A stretch of DNA of 49,205 nucleotides from NCBI GenBank assembly GCA_008931825.1, contig QXVZ01010465.1, forward strand, positions 1 to 49,205, in the 5' to 3' direction. Shown here piece after piece: positions 22,858-41,490 of the stretch. The position numbers and the translations under genes are program-made. The notes beneath the pieces are model-generated. The model was not told the origin of the DNA. It saw only the letters and a program-made list of their open reading frames with translations, and did no database searches. The stretch is from Phallusia fumigata (taxonomy: Eukaryota > Chordata > Ascidiacea > Phlebobranchia > Ascidiidae). Each line of letters opens with the position of its first letter. The stretch's first letter is position 1.

Positions 22858-25800
22858 ATGGTAAGTCAAAATTAGTGTGTATCTCATAAATATCTCTATG
22901 AATTTATTTCAGTTATGTTCGTCACTGTTTAACGTCGAAAGAGTTGCCACATAATTAAACTGCGCAACATTTTCGTGTGGTTGGCAATATGTGTTGTTCA
23001 CCAATAGACATGCAATTAGTACTAATATGATGACTGCTCGGTCTTTCCCTGTCAAAAGCTAAATTTGACATTGTATTTTTAATACAAGCTGTGCCAAAAC
23101 TAACAAAAACTTCTATACCACTGGTTTAATTTGTAGCAACCACCAATCATTCTCCTCAAAGAAGGGACTGACACATCCCAGGGAATTCCTCAACTGGTCA
23201 GCAATATCAATGCTTGCCAAGTCGTCGCTGAAGCTATTAGAACCACCCTTGGCCCAAGGGGAATGGATAAACTTATAGTTGAAAACAATGGTAAATTTCT
23301 TGCAATATATATAATAAGTTGCCTAATCTTGTTTTTTGGGACTGTGATGACCTTACCATACATTTTATAAATTCAGGAAAAGCCACTATTTCCAATGACG
23401 GTGCAACTATTTTAAAGCTTCTGGATGTGGTGCATCCCGCTGCCAAAACTTTGGTGGATATTTCGAAGTCTCAAGATTCGGAGGTTTGTCATTATTGTTT
23501 AGATTGATATACACAGCACATACACACATCTGTCTAAAATACAGTAATAAACAGAAAAACATCACTGTTAAATATAATATGTATTCTATGTGAAATTAAA
23601 ACCTTCACTTATTCGACTAGGTTGGTGATGGGACAACATCTGTTACATTGTTGGGAGCTGAGTTTTTAAAGCAAGCTAAGCAATTTGTTGAAGATGGTGT
23701 GCATCCACAGGTATTTCCTACGTTAAATCATAAAAAATAACCTTGAAAGTATGCATACATAATACTGTTTACTTAAACATCGTGCACAGATTATTGTCAG
23801 AGCATATAGAAGAGCAACCCAGCTTGCCATTGACAAGATTAAGGAAATTCAAGTTGAAATCAAAAAGGATGACCCAGTGTGAGTATGGTATCTAAATTCT
23901 CACTGTAACCTGGCTTTGCCTAATTGCGGTTTCATCACTACAGGGAACAGAGAAGCTTGCTTGAAAAGTGTGCTGCCACTGCACTTAGTTCCAAGCTTAT
24001 TGCTTCCTACAAGGACTTGTTTGCTCCCATGGTGGTTGATGCAGTTCAGTCCCTTGATGAACTTTTGCCATTAAACATGATTGGAATCAAGAAAATATCT
24101 GGAGGGGCATTGGAGGTAAGAGCTACAAATACTAAGTTACATTAGTTGATTTTCATTAAGTCATTTGCTCCAATTGATGTTATTCCTATGGATTTGAAGT
24201 CAAACAATGGCTAAAAGAATGTACAAGCAATAAATACTCAAATAAAGCTCATGCACTAACAACCAACTTATTAGGAATATAAAGCGTTAGTGGTATGAAA
24301 TGAAACCAAAACCTAACAAATGTTCAACCTGGCAAACAAGCAAGTGCATGCTTACAGGAGTCAAAGCTTGTGGCTGGCGTTGCCTTTAAGAAGACTTTCT
24401 CCTATGCTGGCTTTGAGATGCAAAGAAAGAAGTACGTCAACCCCAAAATAGCGTTATTAAATGTTGAGCTCGAATTGAAATCAGAAAAAGAAAATGCTGA
24501 AGTCCGCGTCAACAATGTTTCAGTAAGTTTTTTACAGGTGTCCAACAAAATGCCTATTTTTACACTGATCTATTTTTCAAGGACTATCAGGAAATCGTTG
24601 ATGCTGAGTGGCAAATTCTCCATGACAAAATGAACCTGATCAAAGACAGTGGTGCCAATGTATGGAATTTATACAAAACTGTGAAAAAGTTAAAACATTT
24701 GCTGAAATGTATTTTTTTTTTCATTGGCAGGTTGTTCTTAGTAAACTTCCCATTGGAGATGTGGCTACCCAGTTTTTTGCAGATCATGACATGTTCTGTG
24801 CAGGCAGAGTTACAGAAGAGGACCTAAAACGTACCATGAAGGTAAAATTAGCTTCCATGTCTCGCTTCTGATAAAGAAAAGATGTTTGCAAAATTTAAAG
24901 TGTAAACAGCAATACATAGGGCGTTTTAGTCTCAAAATCAAACCTTGCTTTTCCCATTTTTAAAATACTCCACACTTTGTTTGTTTAGGCTTGTGGAGGA
25001 AGCATTCAAACCAGCGTTCAGCAACTCACTGATGATGTGCTGGGCACATGTGAGGAATTTGAAGAGGAGCAGGTGGGAGGAGAAAGGTTCAACTTTTTCC
25101 GAGGGTGCAAACAAGCTAAAACTTGCACGATCCTTTTGCGTGGAGGTGCCGAGCAGTTCATGGAAGAAACTGAGAGATCTTTGCATGATGCCATTATGAT
25201 TGTGCGCAGAGCCATCAAGGTCAGTTGCTAAATTTACAACAGCATAATATAAAATGACAGGTATCTGCATTTGTTGGAAGAGAATGTATATTTTTACATG
25301 TATAATAGAAAAAGAAACTTTTTGTAACATTTACATTGAGTTTTTTTAATACAATGTTAAAGAGATTTTTAATTTTAAAAATATTGCAAAGTGTAGACAA
25401 AATCACAGTAAACTTGTTACAAACAAGCTCATACTTTTGTGTGTAGAATGATGCTGTAGTTGCTGGTGGAGGTGCAATTGAGATGGAAATCAGCAAAACT
25501 CTGCGAAACTTTGCCAAAACTATTCGTGGAAAACAACAATCTCTGATTTCTGCTTATGGCAAGGTAATTGGAATTTACAGGGGTGATTTTTAACCACCAA
25601 GCTCCATCAAATGACATTGTTCATTTTGCTCCATAGGCCCTTGAAATTATTGCCCGGCAACTATGTGAAAATGCTGGCTTCGACTCAACCAACATTCTTA
25701 ACAAATTGCGTCAAGTTCATTCAAAGGATCATGGCAAATGGTAAGTGTATTGTAGCACAATGTGGAATGTTTAAACCTGTTTTGTGTTTCTTTAAACCGT

Positions 25801-26081
25801 CTATGACACTGCTCTTAGGTTTGGTATTGACATCAACAACGAGGATATAACGGACAACTTTGTTGCTTGTGTTTGGGAACCTTCCATTGTTAAGGTAAGA
25901 AAAAAAATCCCTTTCTGCCAAGGACTTTTCCAACAGAATTTCTGTGTAGATCAATGCCCTCACCGCTGCATCGGAGGCTGCTTGTCTAATTCTCTCAGTT
26001 GACGAAACAGTTAAAAATCCAAGATCCGGTCAAGGGGACGCACAAATGCCTGCAGGACGAGGTCGCGGACGTCCAAGATAA
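22858..26081 (+). CDS. CCT7: T-complex protein 1 subunit eta (CCT7 chaperonin)
   Basis: Fourteen exons: 22858-22860, 23137-23290, 23377-23483, 23621-23710, 23790-23878, 23944-24115, 24358-24522, 24582-24659, 24731-24841, 24989-25219, 25447-25563, 25637-25740, 25819-25894 and 25950-26081, totalling 1629 nt and 542 aa (human 543). It is a subunit of the cytosolic TRiC/CCT ring that folds actin, tubulin and other proteins using ATP. Key group II chaperonin motifs are intact: [13 protein letters not shown], the catalytic VGDGTTSV (89-96, Asp91), and [10 protein letters not shown] (405-414). Near-identical stretches to human eta include [29 protein letters not shown] and the [22 protein letters not shown] region. 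The C-terminus has the eta-type Gly/Arg tail GRGRGRPR. The first coding exon contains only the ATG, immediately followed by gtaagt. Assignment is certain. Confidence 0.98.
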
Positions 26082-26215
26082 GTTCTCTATCAGTTCAAAA
26101 CACTTTCAACAATGTTCCAAGTAAGCCCTGTTGTTAACGCTTGTCCTGTTTCTATACGTGGCTATGACGGTCTCTTTCTCTATTGGTTGTGATAGTTTAG
26201 GTATTTCACTCCTAA

Positions 26216-26221
26216 AATAAA
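26216..26221 (+). terminator. Polyadenylation signal of CCT7 (AATAAA)
   Basis: AATAAA lies 135 bases after the stop and just before the repeat element starting at 26258. Confidence 0.6.
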
Positions 26222-26257
26222 TTCACACGCCATTTACTGTTACTTGGACAGGTTATT

Positions 26258-26901
26258 ATGGGTCCCCTTCCTGAAAGGGGGGGCATATTGTTTTCACTCG
26301 GTTTGTTTTTTTCTTTTTTTTTCTTTTTTGTTTTTTTCTACCCTGAGCTTGTCCATGTCGTTTTGCCATGAAATGTTTGGTGGATTTGGATGAAACTTTT
26401 ACAGCTAGTAGATATGACCATGAAGTTGTGCCATCTGTTTCATTTGACCCCATAGCCCCAGCGGTTACTCCACTAGCCCCCTAAAATGGGGCAAAATAGT
26501 TAAACAATCTCCAAATTGGATGAAATTTGGACAGTTTGTATAACATATCATTGTGGTGCAATATTTGATGTGTTTTACCCTATAGCCCTAGCAGTTACCC
26601 CACTAGCCCCCTAAAATAGGGGCAAATAGTTAAACAATCTCCGAATTGGATGAAACTTGGACAGTTTGTATAACATGTCATTGTGGTGCAATAGTTAATG
26701 TTTTAACCCTGTAGGCCAAGCAGTTACCCCACCAGCCCCCTAAAATGTGTACTGTTATTTAACAATGTCCAAAGTTGATGCAGCTTGGACAGTTTGTAAC
26801 ACATGTTTTTGTGGTGCGCTGAATGCTTTGTTTACATCTATAGCCTGGGCATGTTTTCAGAAAAACGCAATATGTAGAACTTTGCATGTGTGGGGACCCA
26901 T
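26258..26901 (+). mobile_element. Non-coding dispersed element with ~130-bp internal tandem units
   Basis: The stretch is bounded by the inverted words ATGGGTCCCC (26258-26267) and GGGGACCCAT (26892-26901). After a poly-pyrimidine tract come three tandem units starting near 26451, 26581 and 26710 (spacing 130 and 129), each with 'agcagttaccccac', 'agccccctaaaat' and 'gatgaaacttggacagttt'-type words. Diverged copies lie at 1560-2285 (minus) and 8380-8900. No coding capacity. The copies do not clearly share the outer GGGTCCCC word on the left, so the true left end is uncertain. Confidence 0.6.
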
Positions 26902-27674
26902 GCGTTTCTGCCAGCGGAAACAATCATGTCATAAATAGCGCAGGTAACTGAGACCCAGTGTAATATAATGTGGGAATATGTCATCTTTTAATATCGGGTA
27001 ATAGTGTATATAGAGTATATAGAAATGTCTATATATGGTAAGCCACCCTTCTAGTTTTATGCGCAGTTACTTTACCAAGCTTGCCTGTTACCTGTTCTCA
27101 CCCATAAAACTTTGTCTTTTTTGTTGCAGATTTGACAACAACCTCGTTTCTGAAGCAAGTATCAATATTCATTGCTTGTGGGACTCCTTGATGTCTTGAC
27201 GTTGTTTGGCCGCGCTGTTGCTTTATACAGAAAATGTGACAATATTGTTTTTCACGTATTCCAATTAAACGTATTCTGTGTTGTTTACGTGGGTTGTTCT
27301 TGAAGTTGTGGGATAGAATTTATCCTTTTGTGTTAACTTTGCCATTCCGAAATACGATTATAGAGATCAGAAAGTAACGGACTTAGACCAAGCCATTTAA
27401 ATTTTGGGGGACAAAGGTAGTGCACGAAATTTTCATGTAATCTTGACGAAATGATACACTGGAAAGCGTTAAAATCAACACAGTGTAGCAATGCTGCTCT
27501 GGTTTCGACAAAAACTGGCCATGTAGCAGTTGTGGGTCCCAAGATTGAATTCAAAGCGCCAAAGGTTCATTCGGAGCGACGACTGGGAACTAACTAGTAT
27601 TAAACTTAATTCATGTTTGGACCCCAAGTAACTGATGTTTATACGTAGAAAATTTAAACACTGACAGTCTAACA
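26902..27674. other. Intergenic DNA
   Basis: There is an AT-rich run with repeated 'tatatag' words near 26990-27045 and short unconvincing open frames. Nothing else is supported. Confidence 0.4.
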
Positions 27675-28006
27675 CAATGGTTCTCAAAGTAAAGTCCGCG
27701 GTCCCCTGGGGGTCCTTGGAGGCGATTGAAACAGGACCGCGAAACGTCTTCAGTCTTATTTCGAGTCGGTGCTATATCGCTTGATTGCTAAAATATACCT
27801 AATGTACGTTAATTGCGCCCCTTGTAGCACCACAGCGCAATGCTGCTTTGTGATATCACAAGTAACATAAACTCGATTGTGACACACAAAAAGCATTGCC
27901 GACTCGAGTCAAGTTAATTAGAGTAAATTTGAGTGGACGGCGAGTCATCGAAAAAACGGCAAGGGGACCGTCATGCGAATAATTGTAAAAAGTTTGAGAA
28001 CCACTG
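27675..28006. mobile_element. hAT-type MITE with 8-bp target duplication
   Basis: The left end CAATGGTTCTCAAAGT and the right end actTTGAGAACCACTG-type word ('agtttgagaaccactg') are terminal inverted repeats. They match the well-known animal hAT end CARTGGTTCTCAAA. Flanking octamers gtctaaca (27667-27674) and gtctgaca (28007-28014) match at 7 of 8 bases. The element is 332 bp with no transposase, hence non-autonomous. It is internally GC-richer than its surroundings, with 'gtcccctgggggtccttgg' next to the left end. Confidence 0.85.
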
Positions 28007-29406
28007 GTCTGACACTATTCAAACAATTACTTAAATTTGCTGCTTGGTGAAGTATCTGAGCAAAATCCAACAATCAAAGGGTTTGCAGGGTTCGTTATTT
28101 TTTAGTGACACGCTTTGTAGAATGAAAAACACAATGCTTGAAACCTACATAAACTTGTACATACGTAATGGGGTAAATAAGGGTGTTTAGAATATGCAGC
28201 GTCTAGTTCGTCGTTTACCCTATTAGCCGAACAAACTCAACAGGGACATGGAACAGGGAAATCAAACATGTCTGTTACAAGTAGTTGAAGATAAAAACAC
28301 GACTCAGTGTGCGAGTTAAGTACGGTTCGGGCGAAGTTCGTACGGTATACATTGAAGAGAAACAAAACTGTTTCGAAAAAACATGATGGACGACCACGCA
28401 GCTGTACACATGTGGCGAACGTGATTTATGACACAAGATGGTGCTCTGGATGACTTTACCCGGAAGTGCTTCTTGGCATGTGGATTTCTACAGCGTTCGC
28501 ACTCGAAAAGAGTTATACCCCATGACGGTGGAACAAAACAAAACACGAGGGAACAAAGGATAGGGCTAAACATTGCATGATACGACGAACACAGGACGCC
28601 AAACACACTGTCCTGTGGCGTCTGCGTGGATAACACTGTACGAAACAGGGATTGCGGTCACATTATTGACCTAATGTTGCACGGGCGTCGAAAGCGGTAT
28701 ATATTCGTGAGGGCTCCATGCTCTGTCGCTTCGGACGAATCTTCGAAAACCAGCAAAGGCGTTGTAGTTCGGTGGATACCGCCATGCGGGACGAAATCGG
28801 ATTGATTCACAATGGGATGATACAGTAAGCAAGTAAGTAGTAAGTAATGGTATAAGTATAAGCAAAGAATAAATAGCAACCTGCGCACTTGGCACGAAGC
28901 ACGGGTGAACACAAGCAGCAGATCGACTGAGTTGGGATATATGAAGTAACATAAGGAAGGGTGTGGCAATATGAGCACTGGGGCTCAGTTAACAGCGACT
29001 TTTTTCTCGATTCTCGGCGACGTGGTGTTCGGGGCGAAGGGTGCAAGGCCGAAAAGATCCGTGGTCGCCTCTGGAGTTTGGCCAATCAAATTGTCTCCGT
29101 GCTTCCTGGAGTTGAGAGAAAAACATGTATTGTGAAAAAAGGGGAATATTTTTTTGGACATTTTTTTTCAATCATAAAATTCCTACAACGAAAAACACAC
29201 AGTTGTTTGTTGCAAAAAATTTAAGCAGCCCCTCAGCAAACACGCTACTTTGTCTAAAGAGATGTTTGACAGTTTAACTGGTTGTTTTGTGTTTTGACGT
29301 CGTAGTGTTGTTCTAAATCAGTTTTGCTGCAGTGACATGTCAAACACACAAATTTTGGAAAGTTAACATCAGAACTAAAACCCACGTCAAACACTTTGTT
29401 ACTTAC
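28007..29406. other. Intergenic DNA, no supported gene
   Basis: Several 60-106 codon frames exist on both strands (for example 28316-28636 and 28658-28978, minus). They overlap each other and show no conserved motif or consistent splice structure. The sequence at 28200-29100 has more CG dinucleotides than its surroundings. Confidence 0.35.
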
Positions 29407-29564
29407 CCTGTCTGATTGCGCAAGGCGTGTTTTCCTTTATGCATTGCTTTCACCTTTGACCTTCTCGAACCCCCGCCACTACTGCTGTTGCTGCTGCTGC
29501 GTGACGTCCGCCTTTGCCTGTTCCTTCGCGACTTCGGCCCGACGTTTTCGTTGTTGTCATGGGT
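29407..29564 (-). CDS. Orphan Arg/Ser-rich exon candidate
   Basis: On the minus strand an acceptor (ttttgacgccag) at 29565-29566 precedes an open stretch ending at a strong donor (CAGACAG then gtaagtaac) at 29406. The frame reads THDNNENVGPKSRRNRQRR and continues with a Ser/Gly run and a basic KVKAMHKGKHALRNQT end. Coding texture and both splice signals look real, but the parent gene is unknown. It lies 2.2 kb downstream of the last kinase exon on the same strand. The kinase's possible donor at 31786 (TTTATG then gtaaat) is phase 0, whereas this frame needs phase 1, so joining to the kinase would need another exon. Confidence 0.35.
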
Positions 29565-29701
29565 ACCTGGCGTCAAAAAAATAGTTAATAACATCCGTTT
29601 TCGCCACAACACGTCACAGGATGCGTTTTTTTGCGTTGTTTGACAAGCTGCAAATTGAATCGACTACAATGACCCATTAGTTTTAAAGTTTACGTAACGA
29701 A

Positions 29702-29827
29702 CGATAAGAAGACACAAGAAAGTATTTGTGTGTAAAACAAACGCTGTTTTCATCATCGGGAACGTTGCGTTTGTCGAAACGTAGAAAAAGTTTTACACAC
29801 AAGTACTGGCTTGTATTTTCTTATTCG
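29702..29827. repeat. Long imperfect inverted repeat (hairpin), first copy
   Basis: The arms at 29702-29738 and 29790-29827 pair over about 37 bases with few mismatches, around a 51-base loop. The inner 'tgtgtgtaaaac' / 'gttttacacaca' pairing is exact. The second copy (about 30927-31053) pairs slightly better. It could be a MITE core or a transcribed hairpin. Confidence 0.55.
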
Positions 29828-30525
29828 GGGCATTCTAAAACCGTGAATTGAAACGATCTTACAGTAAAAACAATGGTAAGTCCGAACAAAGTCTGTATTT
29901 CACGGTCTACATAATACCTATTTAACGGTGCACCTTTAAAAAAGCCCAAACCAATGTACTTCCAATAACATTTCTGCAGTATTTATTTTTAGTTAAGCAA
30001 ACATTGGCATCACGAAACGACAGACAAACACAAGAAAATAAAAACCAGAGCTTTACACAAACCAACCATTTACCCGTAAAGGAGCATGTTATTTCGACAA
30101 CAATATGAGTCGCTAGTTCAACTGGCGGACATCGCTATGTTTATCAGCAAACAACAAACATTCACCCGCCGTGCTAAAAGTAAACAGCGTTTTACCTTTC
30201 GACAAGCGGACATTGCGCACACCTCCCTCGTTGCTAACTTTCACTTGGTGATACCTCACAGCCGCTTTGCGGTTCAACCTCGTGTCCGAGCGATTCACCA
30301 CTCCTTTCTGCGGCTAAGCAGCGGACAAAAGCGTGTTTAATGAGCTGGACGATCCTAATTAGGTGTGGCTATTAGCACAAGGCGGAAATGTCTGTACAAA
30401 TTGCCTATGAAGCATGTTAGTGGTGGGTGTACTTCTTTATTTTTTGGCCCAAGCTAGGTGTCAACTAAATATACACGACCAGTATATATTTCAGAAGAAA
30501 ATTAAGTTTTAAACCAAAGCGACTA

Positions 30526-30590
30526 ATGCACACGGACATTGTGTTTTACAGTTTAATAATGCACACGGGTATTGTGTTTTACAGTTTAAG
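30526..30590 (+). repeat. Two tandem ~33-bp units
   Basis: 'atgcacacgg[a/g][c/t]attgtg' followed by 'ttttacagttta' is repeated twice, differing by a couple of bases. It lies in the part of the first contig that is missing from the second copy. Confidence 0.6.
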
Positions 30591-31661
30591 CGAGCTTTGC
30601 TGCCTTTTGCTGTCGACTAAAAATTTTGTAGTTGTCATGAAGGAGAGTAGTTACCCGACCACTTTCGTACTTGGCCTACATAACCTTACCGGCACGTGCC
30701 GGTATTGACATTTGCAGGATTTACGTGTTAAGACTAATGCCCTACTTAAACTAGAAGGGTGGCTTTCACCATATTGCCATTCCATATATACTATTACCTT
30801 ATTAAAAAATGCATATATATTGACTGTGACATTTCGCATTGGGTCCCATAGTTACTTAAGCNGTTTGACAAGCTGCAAATTGAATCGACTATAATGACCC
30901 ATTAGTTTTAAAGTTTACGTAACGAACGATAAGAAGATACAAGAAAGTACTTGTGTGTAAAACAAACACTGTTTTCATCATCGGGAAACGTTGCGTTTGT
31001 CGAAACGTAGAAAAGGTTTTACACACAAGTACTGGCTTGTATTTTCTTGTTCGGGGTATTCTAAAACCGTGAATTGAAACGATCTTGCAGTAAAAACAAT
31101 GGTAAGCCCGAACAAAGTCTGTATTTCACGGTCTACATAATACCTATTTAACGGTGCACCTTTAAAAAGGCCCAAACCAATGTACTTCCAATAACATTTC
31201 TGCAGTATTTATTTTTAGTTAAGCAAACATTGGCATCACGAAACGACAGACAAACACAAGAAAATAAAAACCAGAGCTTTACACAAACCAACCATTTACC
31301 CGTAAAGGAGCATGTTATTTCGACAACAATATGAGTCGCTAGTTCAACTGGCGGACATCGCTATGTTTATCAGCAAACAACAAACATTCACCCGCCGTGC
31401 TAAAAGTAAACAGCGTTTTACCTTTCGACAAGCGGACATTGCGCACACCTCCCTCGTTGCTAACTTTCACTTGGTGATACCTCACAGCCGCTTTGCGGTT
31501 CAACCTCGTGTCCGAGCGATTCACCACTCCTTTCTGCGGCTAAGCAGCGGACAAAAGCGTGTTTAATGAGCTGGACGATCCTAATTAGGTGTGGCTATTA
31601 GCACAAGGCGGCAATGTCTGTACAAATTGCCTATGAAGCATGTTAGTGGTGGGTGTACTTC

Positions 31662-31667
31662 TTTATT
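31662..31667 (-). terminator. Candidate polyadenylation signal of the kinase gene
   Basis: AATAAA on the minus strand (tttatt on plus) lies about 100 bases past the TAA at 31770-31772. Confidence 0.5.
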
Positions 31668-31769
31668 TTTTGGCCCAAGCTAGGTGTCAACTAAATACAC
31701 GACCAGTATATATTTCAGAAAAAAATTCGAGGAAGGGGACCCATAATAACGACACACGAAAGACCTTAT

Positions 31770-39678
<7,909 letters not shown>

Positions 39679-40423
39679 TATATAGGTTTGTCAGTTGTAG
39701 CCTTTAAATCATTTAAACTACTGTTCTTATGGTTACAGTTACAGCCTGCAAGAGGCAGAGAAACCAGCTGCACCTATATGTGTTTAACCCTGCATCACAT
39801 CCATTTTAAAGACAAAACTGTTAATTGTTTAATATTTACTTTGTTGCAAGAAACAAAATTAATATGTACAAATAAATAAAACATCTCCCAGTTTCAACTT
39901 GCACGTTATTGCATCAAAAAATATTTTTTTCCCATCAGCGTCAAGACAAATTAAACCAAATTGGCTTGTTTACCTATTTTTTTCTGTGCCGTTTAACATT
40001 ATCTTTGCTTATGGTCTTATGCATGAACAAAAACTGAAATAAGAAATACGAGGTACCCTTAGTTAACATTACGCGGCCAGCCTTATACAGAAAACAACTG
40101 TTAGCAAACGTAATCCGTAAGCCTTGCTCATCAGCAGCGCTAAAGAGCAACCGGATATAAAATCTTGACAACAAAACTGAGGCAGTCATGACTTTGCGAC
40201 AAACGTTGTTTGTAACATTTCGTTTGTTAGTTTGTTTCTTTCTTTTTATGCTCAGTAGGCAAAACAACGTCCACCAGTGTTGGGGAGACTCGACTCAGTG
40301 ACTCGACTCGAGTCCGACTCGAGAGGCGTCTGTTTTAAAAGACCCTACACTGAAGGCCACTACCTGTCTCAGTGCAGTTACGTTGGATCACATTTTATTG
40401 TATTTTTTCGGTCGTTTTTTAAT
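39679..40423. other. 5' flank of the kinase gene
   Basis: It should contain the minus-strand kinase promoter and leader. Near 40275-40325 there is a 'gactcgactc' palindromic cluster starting 'cagtgttgggga'. No coding exon is supported. Confidence 0.4.
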
Positions 40424-40556
40424 TGATTTGGGTCAACTCATCGGGTCCTCTGTGTCGGGGCAATTGTCCTTAAAGTTTATTGCTCGAGAAAACACACACG
40501 ACCGAGACAGTGGATTAGAACCCACAACCTCACATGGTAATCGCGCTATAACCGGC
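40424..40556 (-). mobile_element. tRNA-derived SINE (same family as 17216-17345)
   Basis: On the minus strand there is a box A-like 'tatagcgcgattaccatg', a box B-like 'ggttgtgggttctaatcc' (40512-40529 on plus) and the body word 'gagttgacccaaatc'. These parallel the SINE at 17216 in order and spacing, but the two copies are well diverged. Confidence 0.6.
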
Positions 40557-40802
40557 TTTCACAAAGTAAATTATCAGAAAAAATAGTGGCCCTCACCGAG
40601 GTAAGGAAAATATATTTTAGTTATTGTTTTTTTTTTTATTTAACGACAATCAGACGACAGTCCGAAAACTGAAAAGTGCCCTTTGTCGTGTCACCATGCT
40701 AGGAAGTAAACGTATTTTCAGAAAAAAAGGATGCGCGATAATCATATTCAGAAAGGATGAAAAGCAAACAAAACCAGATAACAAAACTAACAGCGGCTGA
40801 AA

Positions 40803-41490
40803 TCAAAATCTTTTGCAAGCACACAGATACTCACGAACTGCACTGAAAAGAGACAAGGTATTTGATTCAGTTAAGTCAGGATGACCAAAAAGCATAAAAC
40901 GAACAATTGCATGTGGAGAGAGATTGCGAAAAAATGAGGCCTTGAACTTAGCGTTTTCAAACAAAATATTTGAAACCGTGGAAAACAAAATGTTGCGGGG
41001 ACGAACTGATAAGGGACAGTTAAGAAACAAATGTTCCGTGGTTTCGACGGCATGACAGGCGCAGTGGCGAAAATGCTTGGGGTTGATGTTTAGTGGGCTA
41101 TGGCCAAGGCGAAGCATGCAATGAATGGCAATTATCTTGGGGCAAGGTCCACGTAAGTGTAAATGTCTGACAGGATGCGTAAACAAATGGTTTTGAACTT
41201 TATTTTTAAAACGGAAAGGGGCTTTGTGGATCGAATTTCTTGTGGAAGATCATTCCATAATCGAATGGATTTGCAAATAAACGAGTTAAATTTTTTATTG
41301 CCGTGGCGGGCAATGGGGTGAATTTTGAGAGGGTTTCGAAGGTCATATTTAACTAAGTTTTTAGTAAATTGGGGTACACAGCTTTGTAAATATGGTGGTC
41401 CTACGCGATTTACCACTTTATAAAACTGAACTAACGTATGAACATTGCGACGAACGTGGAGGGGTGTAAGGCCAAGTTCCTGTAAAAAAT
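40803..41490 (-). pseudogene. 3' fragment of a LINE (non-LTR retrotransposon) ORF2
   Basis: On the minus strand the first part reads LGLTPLHVRRN, then FYKVVNR, ICKSIRLWNDLPQEIRS and a LSVLKIKFK end. This is the characteristic tail of many LINE reverse-transcriptase proteins (R...RLWN.LP.EIR). The second part, in another frame from about 41186, has HCACHAVETTEHLFLNCP, a His/Cys knuckle with the ETTEH...C pattern typical of LINE C-termini, and ends at a stop at 40803. The frame switch near 41130-41190 and the lack of the reverse-transcriptase core show a 5'-truncated, frameshifted dead copy. Confidence 0.8.

Larger units (their letters stand above)
29638..31724. repeat. ~860-bp direct duplication around a single N (probable allelic contig join)
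   Basis: 29638-~30499 and 30863-~31724 are nearly identical (offset 1225-1226). The second copy begins exactly after the N at 30862. After the shared part the two copies diverge: the first continues with ~360 bp not seen in the second, and the second runs on toward the kinase stop. This fits two haplotypes with an indel, placed in tandem by the assembler. A real duplication cannot be excluded from sequence alone. Confidence 0.75.

Noticed and set aside
28316..29085. Minus-strand open frames of 60-106 codons
   Set aside because: Mutually overlapping, no conserved motifs, no coherent splice structure.
30086..31566. Two identical 84-codon frames (30086-30340 and 31312-31566)
   Set aside because: They are the same sequence seen twice because of the contig duplication around the N at 30862. 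The protein has no recognisable motif and the reverse strand is also open.
40275..40330. Fourth hAT element starting 'cagtgttgggga'
   Set aside because: The start resembles hAT ends and a palindromic 'gactcgag' cluster follows, but no matching right end or target duplication was found.
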